Assembly (NCBI RefSeq): GCF_001552375.1
Contig: NZ_BCRB01000022.1
Span: 1-53,665 of the forward strand
DNA length: 53,665 nucleotides
DNA from: Cellulomonas iranensis NBRC 101100 = JCM 18110
GTDB taxonomy: Bacteria > Actinomycetota > Actinomycetes > Actinomycetales > Cellulomonadaceae
Direction: 5' to 3'
A program made the translations under genes and the position numbers. The notes under the pieces were generated by a model. The model was not told the origin of the DNA. It ran no database searches and was given only the letters and a program-made list of their open reading frames with translations. Positions 27,240 to 40,196 of the stretch are shown piece by piece (within the stretch, counting starts at the first letter, position 1; each line of letters begins with the position of its first letter).

Positions 27240-27638
27240 TTACCAGACGTAGGCGAGGACTTCCCCGCCCACACCCTTCTTGGCTGCCTGCTTGTCGGTC
27301 AGCAGGCCGGAGGACGTGGACAGGATCGCCACGCCCAGGCCGCCGAGCACCTTCGGCAGGTTGGTCGACTTGGCGTACACGCGCAGGCCCGGCTTGGACA
27401 CGCGCTTGACGCCGGCGAGCGCACGCTCGCGGTTGGGGCCGTACTTCAGGGTGATCGTGAGGTTCTTGCCCACGGGGGCGTCCTCGACGGTCCAGCCCGA
27501 GATGTAGCCCTCGGCCTGCAGGATCTCGGCGATGTGGCTCTTGAGCTTCGAGAACGGGATCGTCACCGTGTCGTGGTGCGCCGAGTTCGCGTTGCGCAGA
27601 CGCGTCAGGAAGTCTGCGATCGGGTCGGTCATGGTCAT
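27240..27638 (-). CDS. rpsH: 30S ribosomal protein S8
   Basis: Primary 16S-rRNA-binding protein of 132 residues and translational repressor of the spc operon in E. coli. Motifs: [39 protein letters not shown] and [20 protein letters not shown]. The ATG at 27638 has AAAGGG upstream; an in-frame ATG lies two codons later. A strong hairpin sits in the 76-bp spacer before it. Confidence 0.98.
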   Translation of the reverse strand: MTMTDPIADFLTRLRNANSAHHDTVTIPFSKLKSHIAEILQAEGYISGWTVEDAPVGKNLTITLKYGPNRERALAGVKRVSKPGLRVYAKSTNLPKVLGGLGVAILSTSSGLLTDKQAAKKGVGGEVLAYVW

Positions 27639-27666
27639 CGGGCGTTCGCCCTTTCTCGCCGGGGTA

Positions 27667-27693
27667 TCCGCGGCCCCGCCAGGGGGCCGCGGA
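27667..27693 (-). promoter_or_regulatory. Hairpin in the rpsN-rpsH spacer
   Basis: TCCGCGGCCCC-GCCAG-GGGGCCGCGGA is an 11-bp perfect stem with a 5-nt loop, 29 nt upstream of rpsH. It may be an attenuator, an RNA-processing site, or an S8 target. Confidence 0.5.
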
Positions 27694-27714
27694 CCTACCG
27701 ACGTCCGGTGGTTC

Positions 27715-27900
27715 TTACCAGCTGCTCTTGGTCACGCCGGGGAGCTCGCCACGGTGGGCCATCTCCCGCACGCAGATCCGGCACAGGCCGAACTTGCGGT
27801 ACACCGAGTGCGGACGACCGCACTTCTGGCAGCGCGTGTACCCGCGGACCGCGAACTTCGGCTTCGCGGCCGCCTTGTTGATGAGGGCGGTCTTCGCCAT
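27715..27900 (-). CDS. rpsN: 30S ribosomal protein S14, zinc-binding type
   Basis: Sixty-one residues, starting [20 protein letters not shown]. It carries two CxxC pairs (Cys24/Cys27 in CQKC and Cys40/Cys43 in CRIC), which bind zinc in the short S14Z form. It ends [17 protein letters not shown]. It lies 2 nt after rplE. A zinc-free S14 paralogue, if present, is outside the window. Confidence 0.98.
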   Translation of the reverse strand: MAKTALINKAAAKPKFAVRGYTRCQKCGRPHSVYRKFGLCRICVREMAHRGELPGVTKSSW

Positions 27901-27902
27901 GG

Positions 27903-28475
27903 TCAGTTCTCCTTGAACGGGAAGCCGAGGAGCTTGAGGAACGCGCGCCCCTCGTCGTCCGTCGTCGCGGTCGTGACGACCGTGATGTCCATGCCGCGGA
28001 CCCGGTCGATCTTGTCCTGGTCGATCTCGTGGAACACCGACTGCTCGGTCAGACCGAACGTGTAGTTCCCGTTGCCGTCGAACTGCTGCGGCGACAGCCC
28101 GCGGAAGTCGCGGATGCGCGGAAGCGCGATGTTCAGCAGGCGGTCCAGGAACTCCCAGGCCCGGTCGCCGCGCAGCGTGACGTGCGCGCCGATCGGCATG
28201 CCCTCGCGCAGCTTGAACTGCGCGATCGACTTGCGGGCCTTCGTGACCTGCGGCTTCTGACCCGTGATCTGGGTCAGGTCGCGGATCGCGCCCTCGATGA
28301 GCTTGGAGTCCTTCGCGGCCTCGCCGACGCCCATGTTGACGACGACCTTGACCAGCCGCGCGACCTGGTTGATGTTCTCGTGGCCGAACTGCTCGAAGAG
28401 CGCCGGCTTGATCTCCTCGGCGTAGCGCGTCTTCAGACGCGGCAGGGCCGGGGCCTCGATGGTGGTCTCGGTCAT
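27903..28475 (-). CDS. rplE: 50S ribosomal protein L5
   Basis: 5S-rRNA-binding protein that contacts P-site tRNA, 190 residues. Seen: [55 protein letters not shown] and [20 protein letters not shown]. Its ATG overlaps the rplX stop (TGATG). Confidence 0.98.
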   Translation of the reverse strand: MTETTIEAPALPRLKTRYAEEIKPALFEQFGHENINQVARLVKVVVNMGVGEAAKDSKLIEGAIRDLTQITGQKPQVTKARKSIAQFKLREGMPIGAHVTLRGDRAWEFLDRLLNIALPRIRDFRGLSPQQFDGNGNYTFGLTEQSVFHEIDQDKIDRVRGMDITVVTTATTDDEGRAFLKLLGFPFKEN

Positions 28476-28816
28476 CAGATGTCCTTACCGGAGCGCTTGG
28501 CGACGCGGACGCGCACGGTGCGCGTGCGGCCGTCCCGCTCGACCTGCTCGGTGCGGTAGCCGACCCGGGTGCCCTTCTTGGTCTCCGGGTCCACGAGCAT
28601 CACGTTGCTGATGTGGATGGGGGCCTCGACGGTCTCGATGCCACCGGTGCGGGTGCCGCGGGCCGACTGGCCCGCCTTGACGTGCTTCTGCACGCGCTGC
28701 ACGCCCTCGACCACGACGCGCTGCGTCTCGGGGAGCACCTCGAGCACGCGGCCCTGCTGCCCCTTGTCGCGGCCCGAGATGACGACGACCAGGTCGCCCT
28801 TCTTGATCTTCGCCAT
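28475..28816 (-). CDS. rplX: 50S ribosomal protein L24
   Basis: Assembly-initiator protein with a KOW motif: [20 protein letters not shown], then [20 protein letters not shown]. The 113-residue length is normal. It is 2 nt after rplN and overlaps rplE. Confidence 0.98.
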   Translation of the reverse strand: MAKIKKGDLVVVISGRDKGQQGRVLEVLPETQRVVVEGVQRVQKHVKAGQSARGTRTGGIETVEAPIHISNVMLVDPETKKGTRVGYRTEQVERDGRTRTVRVRVAKRSGKDI

Positions 28817-28818
28817 GG

Positions 28819-29187
28819 TCAGAGCACCTCCGGAGCCAGCGAGATGATCTTCATGAACTTCTTGTCGCGCAGCTCGCGGCCCACGGGGCCGAAGATGCGG
28901 GTGCCGCGCGGCTCGCCGTCGTTCTTGAGGATCACCGCGGCGTTCTCGTCGAACTTGATGTACGAGCCGTCGGGACGCCGGCGCTCCTTGCGGGTGCGCA
29001 CGACGACCGCCTTGACGACGTCGCCCTTCTTGACGTTGCCGCCGGGGATCGCGTCCTTGACGGTGGCGACGATGACGTCGCCGATACCGGCGTAGCGACG
29101 GCCGGAGCCGCCGAGCACACGGATGCAGAGAATCTCCTTCGCACCCGTGTTGTCGGCGACACGCAGTCGCGACTCCTGCTGGATCAT
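28819..29187 (-). CDS. rplN: 50S ribosomal protein L14
   Basis: Intersubunit-bridge protein of exactly 122 residues: [40 protein letters not shown] and [20 protein letters not shown]. The start has AGGAG upstream. It is the first gene of the spc group, behind a 175-bp spacer with a large hairpin. Confidence 0.99.
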   Translation of the reverse strand: MIQQESRLRVADNTGAKEILCIRVLGGSGRRYAGIGDVIVATVKDAIPGGNVKKGDVVKAVVVRTRKERRRPDGSYIKFDENAAVILKNDGEPRGTRIFGPVGRELRDKKFMKIISLAPEVL

Positions 29188-29252
29188 CTAGCTACTCCTG
29201 TCGTCTGGCGGGTTCTCGGTCTGCCGTGGCGCCGAGCCTGGCCATACGGATG

Positions 29253-29306
29253 GTTGCCGTGGTGCACACGCCGCGGGCGGGCGGGCCCGCCCGCGCCGTG
29301 GGCAAC
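29253..29306 (-). terminator. Large GC hairpin at the S10/spc boundary (rpsQ-rplN spacer)
   Basis: GTTGCC (29253-29258) pairs with GGCAAC (29301-29306). Inside lies an 18-bp perfect palindrome, GCGGGCGGGCCCGCCCGC, at 29277-29294. It starts 57 nt past the rpsQ stop and would partly terminate the S10 transcript or protect processed ends. Confidence 0.6.
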
Positions 29307-29362
29307 TGTCATGGTGCTGCTTGCAGGTGCCGGCGACCCCACGAGGGGGCCGCCGGCCCGTG

Positions 29363-29653
29363 TCACTTGGCCTTCTCGAGGATCTCGACGACGCGCCAGC
29401 GCTTGGTTGCCGACAGCGGCCGGGTCTCCATGATCTCGACCAGGTCGCCGATGCCGGCGCCGTTCAGCTCGTCGTGCGCCTTCACCTTGCTGGTACGGCG
29501 GATGACCTTGCCGTACAGCGGGTGCTTGACGCGGTCCTCGACCTCGACGACGACGGTCTTGTCCATCTTGTCGGATACGACGTAGCCGCGACGGGTCTTG
29601 CGGTAGCCGCGGGGGTCCGTCGTCGCCGTGGTCTGCTCGTGCTTCGTGCTCAT
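29363..29653 (-). CDS. rpsQ: 30S ribosomal protein S17
   Basis: Primary 16S-rRNA-binding OB-fold protein of 96 residues: [39 protein letters not shown] and [21 protein letters not shown] short extension ([15 protein letters not shown]) precedes the core, as in other actinobacteria. It is the last S10-group gene before a large hairpin. Confidence 0.98.
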   Translation of the reverse strand: MSTKHEQTTATTDPRGYRKTRRGYVVSDKMDKTVVVEVEDRVKHPLYGKVIRRTSKVKAHDELNGAGIGDLVEIMETRPLSATKRWRVVEILEKAK

Positions 29654-29660
29654 GAGTGCC

Positions 29661-29897
29661 TCACTCCGCGCTCGGGGCGGTCCGGATGCCGAGCTCGCGC
29701 TCGCGCAGGATCGTGTAGATGCGCGCGATGTCCTTGCGGACGGCCTTGAGGCGCCCGTGGCTCTCGAGCTGACCGGTCGCGGACTGGAAGCGGAGGTTGA
29801 ACAGCTCCTCCTTGGCCTTCTTCAGCTCGGCGACCAGCTTCTCGTCGTCGAAGGTGTCCAGCTCGCTGGGAGCCAGATCCTTGGTTCCGATAGCCAT
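29661..29897 (-). CDS. rpmC: 50S ribosomal protein L29
   Basis: Exit-tunnel-rim protein of 78 residues: [40 protein letters not shown] and [18 protein letters not shown]. Its ATG overlaps the rplP stop (TGATG), and rpsQ starts 7 nt after it. Confidence 0.98.
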   Translation of the reverse strand: MAIGTKDLAPSELDTFDDEKLVAELKKAKEELFNLRFQSATGQLESHGRLKAVRKDIARIYTILRERELGIRTAPSAE

Positions 29898-30313
29898 CAG
29901 TTACCACCCTCGCGCACGATGAAACGTGTCTTCATCGGGAGCTTGTGCTGCGCGCGGCGCATGGCCTCACGCGCGAGCGGCTCCGGGACGCCGGCGAGCT
30001 CGAACATGACTCGGCCGGGCTTGACGTTGGCGATCCACCACTCGGGCGAGCCCTTGCCGGAACCCATGCGGGTCTCGGCGGGCTTCTTCGTGAGGGGACG
30101 GTCCGGGTAGATGTTGATCCAGACCTTCCCACCACGCTTGATGTGGCGGGTCATGGCGATACGAGCAGCCTCGATCTGCCGGTTGGTGACGTAGGCGGGC
30201 TCGAGAGCCTGGATGCCGAACTCACCGAACGAGATCGTGGTGCCACCGGTCGAGGCGCCGGAGCGCTTCGGGTGGTGCTGCTTGCGGTGCTTCAGCCTGC
30301 GCGGGATCAGCAC
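29897..30313 (-). CDS. rplP: 50S ribosomal protein L16
   Basis: Protein next to the A-site tRNA, 138 residues: [40 protein letters not shown] and [19 protein letters not shown]. The start is GTG, 3 nt after rpsC. Confidence 0.98.
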   Translation of the reverse strand: MLIPRRLKHRKQHHPKRSGASTGGTTISFGEFGIQALEPAYVTNRQIEAARIAMTRHIKRGGKVWINIYPDRPLTKKPAETRMGSGKGSPEWWIANVKPGRVMFELAGVPEPLAREAMRRAQHKLPMKTRFIVREGGN

Positions 30314-30316
30314 GGC

Positions 30317-31138
30317 TCAGGCCTCCGTTCCGGACTCGGTGGGCGCCTCCGCCGCGGGCGCCTGCTCGGCGGCCGGGGCGGGAGCGTCCTGACGCTCGGT
30401 ACGACGACCGCCGCCGCGAGGACCGCGGTCGCCACGGTCACCACGCGGGCCACGCGAGGGGCGGGGAGCCTGCGAGGCCTGCTCGCGTGCCCACTCCTTC
30501 TCGGTGACGTCGCCCTTGTAGACCCAGACCTTCACGCCGATGCGGCCGAAGGTCGTGCGGGCCTCGAAGAAGCCGTAGTCGATGTTCGCGCGCAGCGTGT
30601 GCAGCGGCACACGACCCTCGCGGTAGAACTCCGTGCGGCTCATCTCCGCACCGCCGAGGCGGCCGGAGACCTGCACGCGGATGCCCTTGGCACCGGCGCG
30701 CTGGGCCGACTGGATGCCCTTGCGCATGGCACGACGGAACGACACGCGGCTCGCGAGCTGCTCGGCGATGCCCTGGGCGACCAGCTGAGCCTCGATCTCG
30801 GCGTTCTTGACCTCGAGGATGTTCAGCTGGACCTGCTTGCCCGTGAGCTTCTCGAGCTCGCCACGGATGCGGTCGGCCTCCGCACCACGACGCCCGATGA
30901 CGATGCCCGGGCGGGCGGTGTGGATGTCGACGCGCACACGGTCACGCGTGCGCTCGATCTCGACCTTGGCGATGCCGGCGCGCTCGAGACCCGTGCTCAT
31001 GAGCTTGCGGATCTGCACGTCCTCGCGCACGTAGTCGCGGTACCGCTGGCCCGGCTTCGTCGAGTCCGCGAACCACCGCGACCGGTGGTCGGTCGTGATG
31101 CCGAGGCGGTACCCGAGCGGGTTGACCTTCTGTCCCAC
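30317..31138 (-). CDS. rpsC: 30S ribosomal protein S3
   Basis: mRNA-entry protein with a KH domain ([20 protein letters not shown]) and the S3 C-domain ([20 protein letters not shown]). The core starts [20 protein letters not shown]. The last 60 residues are a disordered Arg/Gly then Ala/Glu/Pro tail ([17 protein letters not shown]), common in actinobacterial S3. It has 273 residues. The GTG start overlaps the rplV stop by one base (TAGTG). Confidence 0.98.
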   Translation of the reverse strand: MGQKVNPLGYRLGITTDHRSRWFADSTKPGQRYRDYVREDVQIRKLMSTGLERAGIAKVEIERTRDRVRVDIHTARPGIVIGRRGAEADRIRGELEKLTGKQVQLNILEVKNAEIEAQLVAQGIAEQLASRVSFRRAMRKGIQSAQRAGAKGIRVQVSGRLGGAEMSRTEFYREGRVPLHTLRANIDYGFFEARTTFGRIGVKVWVYKGDVTEKEWAREQASQAPRPSRGPRGDRGDRGPRGGGRRTERQDAPAPAAEQAPAAEAPTESGTEA

Positions 31139-31518
31139 TAGCGGGTCCCTCCCTTGGTGGAGGTCGCCTTCTCGCGCTGCGAGATGACGACCGTGATGTG
31201 GCTCGTGCGCTTCATGATCCGACCGGCGCGACCCTGCGCGCGCGGGCGGAAGCGCTTGAGCGTCGGGCCCTCGTCGACGAAGACCTCCGAGATGTAGAGG
31301 TCTGCCTCGTCGAGGCGCTCGCTGTTGCGCTTGGCCCCCTCGACCGCGTTCGCGACCGCGGACTGCACCGTCTTGAGGACGGGCTCCGCCGCGGCCTGCG
31401 GCGCGAACTTCAGCACCGCCACGGCCTCGGCCGCCTGCTTGCCACGGATGAGGTCCACGACGCGGCGGGCCTTCTGGGGCGTGACGCGGACGAACCGCGC
31501 CTTCGCCTTGGCTTCCAT
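31138..31518 (-). CDS. rplV: 50S ribosomal protein L22
   Basis: Its beta-hairpin lines the exit tunnel at the constriction and macrolide region. The 126 residues contain [40 protein letters not shown] and the hairpin [20 protein letters not shown]. The sequence shows no unusual insertion in the tunnel loop. Confidence 0.98.
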   Translation of the reverse strand: MEAKAKARFVRVTPQKARRVVDLIRGKQAAEAVAVLKFAPQAAAEPVLKTVQSAVANAVEGAKRNSERLDEADLYISEVFVDEGPTLKRFRPRAQGRAGRIMKRTSHITVVISQREKATSTKGGTR

Positions 31519-31571
31519 CGCTGTCCTGCTCTCTTGTCTCTGCCGTCAGGGCGTCACCAGGCTGACCGGGG

Positions 31572-31853
31572 TCAGCGGCGACGGCCCTTCCGGTCGTCCT
31601 TCTCGTGGCCGCGGAACGTCCGCGTCGGAGCGAACTCGCCGAGCTTGTGCCCGACCATCGACTCCGTCACGAAGACCGGGGTGTGCTTGCGGCCGTCGTG
31701 GACCGCGAAGGTGTGGCCGAGGAAGTCGGGCGTGATCATCGAGCGACGCGACCACGTCTTGATGACGTTCTTCGTGCCGGCCTCGTTCTGCGCGTCGACC
31801 TTCTTCTGCAGGTGGCCGTCGACGAACGGGCCCTTCTTGAGGCTGCGAGGCAT
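31572..31853 (-). CDS. rpsS: 30S ribosomal protein S19
   Basis: Head protein of 93 residues: [40 protein letters not shown] and YVTESM-like [20 protein letters not shown]. It follows rplB by 15 nt and precedes rplV by 53 nt. Confidence 0.98.
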   Translation of the reverse strand: MPRSLKKGPFVDGHLQKKVDAQNEAGTKNVIKTWSRRSMITPDFLGHTFAVHDGRKHTPVFVTESMVGHKLGEFAPTRTFRGHEKDDRKGRRR

Positions 31854-31868
31854 TCTCTCGGGCTCCTA

Positions 31869-32705
<837 letters not shown>

Positions 32706-32730
32706 GGGAGTTCGTCCTCTTCGCTCTCGG

Positions 32731-33033
32731 TCAGCCGACCGGTCCGCCGAAGATGTCGATCGAGCCCTCGCGGAGGGTGACGATCGCACGCTTCGTGTTC
32801 TTGCGGCGGCCGATGCCGAAGCGGGTCCGGCGGGCCTTGCCCTGACGGTTCGCGGTGTTGACCGACTCGACCTTGACGCCGAAGACCTGCTCGACGGCGA
32901 TCTTGATCTCGGTCTTGTTGGCCCGCGGGTCCACGAGGAACGTGTACTTGCCCTCGTCGAGCAGGCCGTAGCTCTTCTCCGAGACGACCGGCGCGATCAG
33001 GATGTCGCGCGGGTCCTTACCGACGGCGGTCAC
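32731..33033 (-). CDS. rplW: 50S ribosomal protein L23
   Basis: Exit-site docking protein for trigger factor and SRP, 100 residues: [40 protein letters not shown] and [18 protein letters not shown]. The GTG start overlaps the rplD stop as GTGA. Confidence 0.98.
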   Translation of the reverse strand: MTAVGKDPRDILIAPVVSEKSYGLLDEGKYTFLVDPRANKTEIKIAVEQVFGVKVESVNTANRQGKARRTRFGIGRRKNTKRAIVTLREGSIDIFGGPVG

Positions 33034-33725
33034 TTCGTCTCCTCGTTGGCCTCGGCCTCGGTGGCGACGGCCTTCGCACCCTTGGCAGGGCCGGCGAGGA
33101 ACGCGTCGAGCGCGCCCTGCGTGAAGACCACGTCGTCCGAGATGAGGACGTCGTAGGTGTTGAGCTGGTCGGCGACGAGCAGGTGCACCCGCTCGACGTT
33201 CCGCAGCGACTTCCAGGTGATCTCGTCCTGGCGCTCGACGACCACGAGGACGTGCTTGCGACCGGAGAGGTTGTCGAGCACCGCGAGAGCGGCCTTGGTC
33301 GACGGGACCTCGCCCGGGGCGAAGCCCGTGACGACGTGGACGCGGCCGGCACGCGCGCGGTCCGAGAGAGCACCGCGGAGCGCCGCGGCCTTCATCTTCT
33401 TCGGGGTCCGCTGCGAGTAGTCGCGGGGGGTCGGGCCGTGGACGGTGCCACCGCCGGCGAACTGCGGCGCACGGGTCGAGCCCTGACGGGCGCGGCCGGT
33501 GCCCTTCTGCTTGTACGGCTTCTTGCCACCGCCGCGGACCTCGCCGCGGGTCTTGGTGTCGTGGGTGCCCTGGCGCGCGGCGGCGAGCTGGGCGACGACG
33601 ACCTGGTGGATCAGCGGGACGTTCGTCTGCACGTCGAAGACGTCACCGGGCAGGTCGGCCGTGCCGGCCTTCTTGCCCTTCTCGTCGAGGACGTCGACGG
33701 TCAGCGTGTCGCTCATCGAGGTCAC
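33030..33725 (-). CDS. rplD: 50S ribosomal protein L4
   Basis: Tunnel-lining protein and, in E. coli, autogenous repressor of the S10 operon. The 231 residues contain [20 protein letters not shown], the tunnel-loop [20 protein letters not shown], and [20 protein letters not shown]. The GTG at 33725 overlaps the rplC stop as GTGA, the same coupling as rplD-rplW; ATG 33716 is an equally possible start. Confidence 0.96.
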   Translation of the reverse strand: MTSMSDTLTVDVLDEKGKKAGTADLPGDVFDVQTNVPLIHQVVVAQLAAARQGTHDTKTRGEVRGGGKKPYKQKGTGRARQGSTRAPQFAGGGTVHGPTPRDYSQRTPKKMKAAALRGALSDRARAGRVHVVTGFAPGEVPSTKAALAVLDNLSGRKHVLVVVERQDEITWKSLRNVERVHLLVADQLNTYDVLISDDVVFTQGALDAFLAGPAKGAKAVATEAEANEETK

Positions 33726-34381
33726 GCACCCTTCGCAGCGGTACGCACGACGACGACGCCGCCCTTGGGGCCGGGAACCGCGCCCTTGACGAGCAGCAGA
33801 CCCTTCTCTGCGTCGACCGCGTGCACGGTCAGGTTCTGGGTGGTCTGACGGGCGACGCCCATCCGACCGGCCATGCGCAGGCCCTTGAAGACGCGCGACG
33901 GGGTCGAGGCCCCGCCGATCGAGCCGGGCTTGCGGTGGTTGCGGTGCGCACCGTGGGAGGCGCCGACGCCGGAGAAGCCGTGACGCTTCATGACACCGGC
34001 CGTGCCCTTGCCCTTGGTGGTGCCGATGACGTCGACCACCTGGCCGGCCTCGAAGGCCCCCGCGGTGATCTCCTGGCCGAGCGTGAACTCGGCGGCGTTC
34101 GGCGTACGGATCTCGGCCACGTGCCGACGGGGGGTGACCCCCGCCTTCTCGAAGTGACCCTTGAGCGGCTTGGTGACCTTGCGCGGGTCGATCTGGCCGT
34201 AGGCCAGCTGGACCGCGGCGTAGCCGTCGCTCTCAGCGGAGCGGACCTGCGTCACGACGTTGGTGCCGACGGCGATGACCGTGACCGGCACGAGGCGACC
34301 GGCCTCGTCCCACAGCTGCGTCATGCCGAGCTTGGTGCCGAGCAGCGCCGTGACGGGGCGCGCGTTCTGCTGGGTAGCCAT
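33722..34381 (-). CDS. rplC: 50S ribosomal protein L3
   Basis: Assembly initiator near the peptidyl-transferase centre, 219 residues: [60 protein letters not shown] and [20 protein letters not shown]. It is 24 nt after rpsJ. Confidence 0.98.
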   Translation of the reverse strand: MATQQNARPVTALLGTKLGMTQLWDEAGRLVPVTVIAVGTNVVTQVRSAESDGYAAVQLAYGQIDPRKVTKPLKGHFEKAGVTPRRHVAEIRTPNAAEFTLGQEITAGAFEAGQVVDVIGTTKGKGTAGVMKRHGFSGVGASHGAHRNHRKPGSIGGASTPSRVFKGLRMAGRMGVARQTTQNLTVHAVDAEKGLLLVKGAVPGPKGGVVVVRTAAKGA

Positions 34382-34405
34382 GAAAGATCAGTCCCTTCCC
34401 AGCGA

Positions 34406-34714
34406 TCAGAGCTTGATCTCGATGTTCACGTCCGCGGGCAGGTCGAGACGCATGAGCGAGTCGACGGCCTTCGGCGTGGGGTCGATGATGTCGATGAGCC
34501 GCTTGTGCGTGCGCATCTCGAAGTGCTCGCGGCTGTCCTTGTACTTGTGGGGCGACCGGATGACGCAGAAGACGTTCTTCTCCGTCGGCAGCGGCACCGG
34601 ACCCACGACCGACGCACCAGCGCGAGTCACCGTGTCGACGATCTTGCGCGCCGAGCTGTCGATGACCTCGTGGTCGTAGGACTTGAGCCTGATGCGGATC
34701 TTCTGTCCCGCCAT
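34406..34714 (-). CDS. rpsJ: 30S ribosomal protein S10
   Basis: Head protein and NusB partner in antitermination, 102 residues: [40 protein letters not shown] and [20 protein letters not shown]. It is the first S10-group gene, with a long leader from a promoter near 34950. Confidence 0.98.
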   Translation of the reverse strand: MAGQKIRIRLKSYDHEVIDSSARKIVDTVTRAGASVVGPVPLPTEKNVFCVIRSPHKYKDSREHFEMRTHKRLIDIIDPTPKAVDSLMRLDLPADVNIEIKL

Positions 34715-34935
34715 GGCGTCGTCTACTTCTCTCTCTCGAACCGGTCCTGTCCGACCCCCGCACTCGGGCGTGTCGCTGTTCGCGACGCGCCTCGGCGCTC
34801 GCGCACCGTTCCCGGACGGGGGCCGTGGTTGTCGTCCGCCCCCCGTCGGGTGACCCCGAGGGTCTGGGCGTCCGCCACGTCTGTTCGCCCAGCGATGGGC
34901 GCGCGTGAACGCACACCCCAGCGGGCAACCCCGAC

Positions 34936-34964
34936 AGTCTGCCAGACGCGGGCCGCAAAGCCAA
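34936..34964 (-). promoter_or_regulatory. Promoter of the S10 group
   Basis: The minus strand reads TTGGCT, a 17-nt spacer, then CAGACT. Predicted start near 34929. Confidence 0.5.
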
Positions 34965-35005
34965 CTCCCCTGGTCCGGACCGCTGCCGTCGGCCGGCCGG
35001 GGACG

Positions 35006-35043
35006 ACGCAGGGCCCGGGAGCCGAAGCTCCCGGGCCCTGCGT
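35006..35043 (-). terminator. Strong terminator after tuf
   Basis: ACGCAGGGCCCGGGAGC pairs perfectly with GCTCCCGGGCCCTGCGT: a 17-bp stem with a CGAA tetraloop, 25 nt past the tuf stop. Confidence 0.88.
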
Positions 35044-35068
35044 GTGGATCAGCCCCGAGGGGCGGTGA

Positions 35069-36262
<1,194 letters not shown>

Positions 36263-36312
36263 TGGGTGTCCTCCTCAGGACTTGGTAGAGATTGCCCGAC
36301 GGCAGCCACCTG

Positions 36313-36318
36313 ACGGTA
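36313..36318 (-). promoter_or_regulatory. Possible internal -10 for tuf
   Basis: The minus strand reads TACCGT in the fusA-tuf spacer, about 50 nt before tuf. There is no good -35. A separate tuf promoter is known in Streptomyces. Confidence 0.28.
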
Positions 36319-36383
36319 CCTGCGCGGCGTGCGGTCCTACGGGTCGGATGTGTTGCTGGTACTGCGGGGGTCGACCTGTGGGA

Positions 36384-38486
<2,103 letters not shown>

Positions 38487-38530
38487 GTGTTAGCCCCTTG
38501 TCGGTTGGCTTGCGGTCGGTGCCCGTCCGC

Positions 38531-38572
38531 GCCGCCGCGGGCCGGTCCTGCGAAGGACCGGCCCGCCGCGGC
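38531..38572 (-). promoter_or_regulatory. Intercistronic hairpin between rpsG and fusA
   Basis: The arms at 38531-38549 and 38554-38572 pair over 19 bp with one mismatch and a GCGA loop, directly after the rpsG stop. It is strong enough to act as an attenuator or RNA-stability element, although fusA must be expressed past it. Confidence 0.6.
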
Positions 38573-38579
38573 GGCGAGG

Positions 38580-39050
38580 TCACCAGCGGTAGTGCGCGAA
38601 CGCCCGGTTGGACTCGGCCATCTTGTGCATGTCCTCACGGCGCTTCACCGCGGCACCGAGGCCGTTGGACGCGTCGAGGATCTCGTTCATGAGGCGCTCG
38701 GTCATGGTCTTCTCGCGGCGGGCCCGCGAGTAGTCCGTGAGCCAGCGCAGCGCGAGCGTCGTGGCACGCACGGGGCGGACCTCGATCGGCACCTGGTAGG
38801 TCGCACCACCGACGCGGCGGGACTTGACCTCGAGCGCGGGACGCACGTTGTCGAGCGCGCGCTTGAGCACGACGACCGGGTCGGACTGCGTCTTCTCGCG
38901 GACGCCCTCGAGGGCGCCGTAGACGATCGACTCGGCGACGGTCTTCTTGCCGTCGAGGAGGATCTTGTTGATGAGCTGCGTGACGACGGGCGATCCGTAG
39001 ACCGGGTCGACGATCAGCGGCCGCTTCGGAGCGGGACCCTTGCGAGGCAT
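38580..39050 (-). CDS. rpsG: 30S ribosomal protein S7
   Basis: Primary head-assembly protein, 156 residues: [40 protein letters not shown] and [20 protein letters not shown]. The C-terminus [14 protein letters not shown] is complete. It is 5 nt after rpsL. In E. coli, S7 represses this operon by binding the rpsL-rpsG spacer; here that spacer is too short, so any control must be elsewhere. Confidence 0.99.
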   Translation of the reverse strand: MPRKGPAPKRPLIVDPVYGSPVVTQLINKILLDGKKTVAESIVYGALEGVREKTQSDPVVVLKRALDNVRPALEVKSRRVGGATYQVPIEVRPVRATTLALRWLTDYSRARREKTMTERLMNEILDASNGLGAAVKRREDMHKMAESNRAFAHYRW

Positions 39051-39055
39051 CTGTC

Positions 39056-39424
39056 TCAGCCCTTCTTCGCGCCGTAGCGGCTGCGCGCCTGCTTGCGGTT
39101 CTTCACGCCCTGCGTGTCGAGCGCGCCGCGCACGATCTTGTAGCGGACACCCGGCAGGTCCTTCACACGACCGCCGCGCACGAGCACGATCGAGTGCTCC
39201 TGCAGGTTGTGGCCGACACCCGGGATGTACGCCGTGACCTCGATGCCCGAGGAGAGGCGGACGCGCGCGACCTTGCGGAGCGCCGAGTTCGGCTTCTTCG
39301 GGGTGGTCGTGTAGACGCGGGTGCACACACCGCGTCGCTGGGGGGAGCCCTTGAGGGCAGGCGTCTTCGACTTGTTCGTCTTCGCCTGCCGGCCCTTGCG
39401 GACCAGCTGCTGGATCGTAGGCAC
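39056..39424 (-). CDS. rpsL: 30S ribosomal protein S12
   Basis: Decoding-centre protein, 122 residues: [40 protein letters not shown] and [20 protein letters not shown]. The lysines in TPKKPNS and in PGVRYK, which are changed in streptomycin-resistant mutants, are wild type. The start is GTG 39424; the longer frame runs into the leader. It is the first gene of the str operon. Confidence 0.98.
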   Translation of the reverse strand: MPTIQQLVRKGRQAKTNKSKTPALKGSPQRRGVCTRVYTTTPKKPNSALRKVARVRLSSGIEVTAYIPGVGHNLQEHSIVLVRGGRVKDLPGVRYKIVRGALDTQGVKNRKQARSRYGAKKG

Positions 39425-39845
39425 TACGTCTCCGTCTGTCGGTGTTCTCTGGTCTGACCGGCACCCGTCACCCAGGACGGCCGGCTCGTCCCGGATCGCC
39501 GCCCGTCGTACGGCTACCCCGGAGGTCTCGAGTCCCGCACCGACCCCCGCGCCCGGGCGTGTCGCTCGCTCCCCTCCCGCGCGGACGGTCCCGCAGGACG
39601 CGTTCCGTGGGAGGTGGGCCAGCCACCCGGTGCCGCTCGCCGCGACCCCACGAGTGGGGTCGGGCCGCGTGCACGCACAAGGGCCCGACGGCGCGGGCAC
39701 GGTGTCCTACGCTACCGCGCACCACCAGGCCCGTCAAAGGAGCAGGCCACCCCCGCCGACACGCACCAGACGCGCACGTGGCGCCCGCCCACGCGGCGTC
39801 GAGCGCCGGTCCGGTGGCCGCGCCCCGGTCCCGACGCGGCCGACC
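39425..39845. other. Gene-free 421-bp region upstream of the str operon
   Basis: It holds the str promoter at 39709-39737 and a leader of about 278 nt before rpsL. Nearer the lipoprotein gene, GGCCGCG (39816-39822) and CGCGGCC (39835-39841) form a weak 7-bp hairpin that may end that transcript. No ORF looks coding. Confidence 0.6.
39709..39737 (-). promoter_or_regulatory. Promoter of the str operon (rpsL-rpsG-fusA-tuf)
   Basis: The minus strand reads TTGACG, a 17-nt spacer, then TAGCGT. This is one of the best sigma-70-type matches in the window. Predicted start near 39702. Confidence 0.72.
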
Positions 39846-40196
39846 TCACTCGACCGGGAGCACCCACGCGTAGCTGCCCGACCCGCCCGGCGCCGACGAG
39901 GAGGTGTCCTCGTGCACCGAGACCAGCTCGTAGGTGCGGCCCTTGAGCGTCGCACGCTCACCGACCGCGATCCCCGCGTCCTCGGCCGCGCCCTCGCCGT
40001 CGTCCGCCGTCAGCACGATCGAGTCGTCCCAGACGTTCGCGGCCACGAGCACGACGCCGTCGACCGTGGTCGGGACGTTCTCCCGCAGGCGCGCGGCCCC
40101 CTCGGGCGGCTCGGACGCCTGGTCCCCGCACGCGGAGAGCCCCCCGACGACCGCGAGCAGCACCGCGACCGACGCGAGCCGTCGATGGAGGGACAT
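39846..40196 (-). CDS. Small putative lipoprotein coupled to the calpain-like protease
   Basis: The 116-residue protein starts MSLHRRLASVAVLLAVVGG, with the lipobox LSAC (Cys22), followed by an acidic linker. A compact beta-rich domain follows: VDGVVLVAANVWDDSIVLTA, GERATLKGRTYELVSVHED and SGSYAWVLPVE. No known family was recognised. ATG 40196 overlaps the protease stop as TGATG, so the two are translationally coupled, suggesting a shared role on the outer face of the membrane, such as partner, inhibitor or substrate. A longer upstream frame is a shadow within the protease gene. Confidence 0.72.
   Translation of the reverse strand: MSLHRRLASVAVLLAVVGGLSACGDQASEPPEGAARLRENVPTTVDGVVLVAANVWDDSIVLTADDGEGAAEDAGIAVGERATLKGRTYELVSVHEDTSSSAPGGSGSYAWVLPVE

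Larger units (their letters stand above)
34715..35068. other. Gene-free 354-bp spacer between tuf and rpsJ
   Basis: It holds the tuf terminator (35006-35043), the S10-group promoter (34936-34964) and a leader of about 215 nt. In the leader, GACGGGGG (34815-34822) can pair with CCCCCGTC (34840-34847). No reading frame here looks coding. Confidence 0.6.

Noticed and set aside
33716..33725. Frameshift at the rplC/rplD junction
   Set aside because: The four-base GTGA overlap is the normal coupling also seen at rplD/rplW; both proteins are full length.
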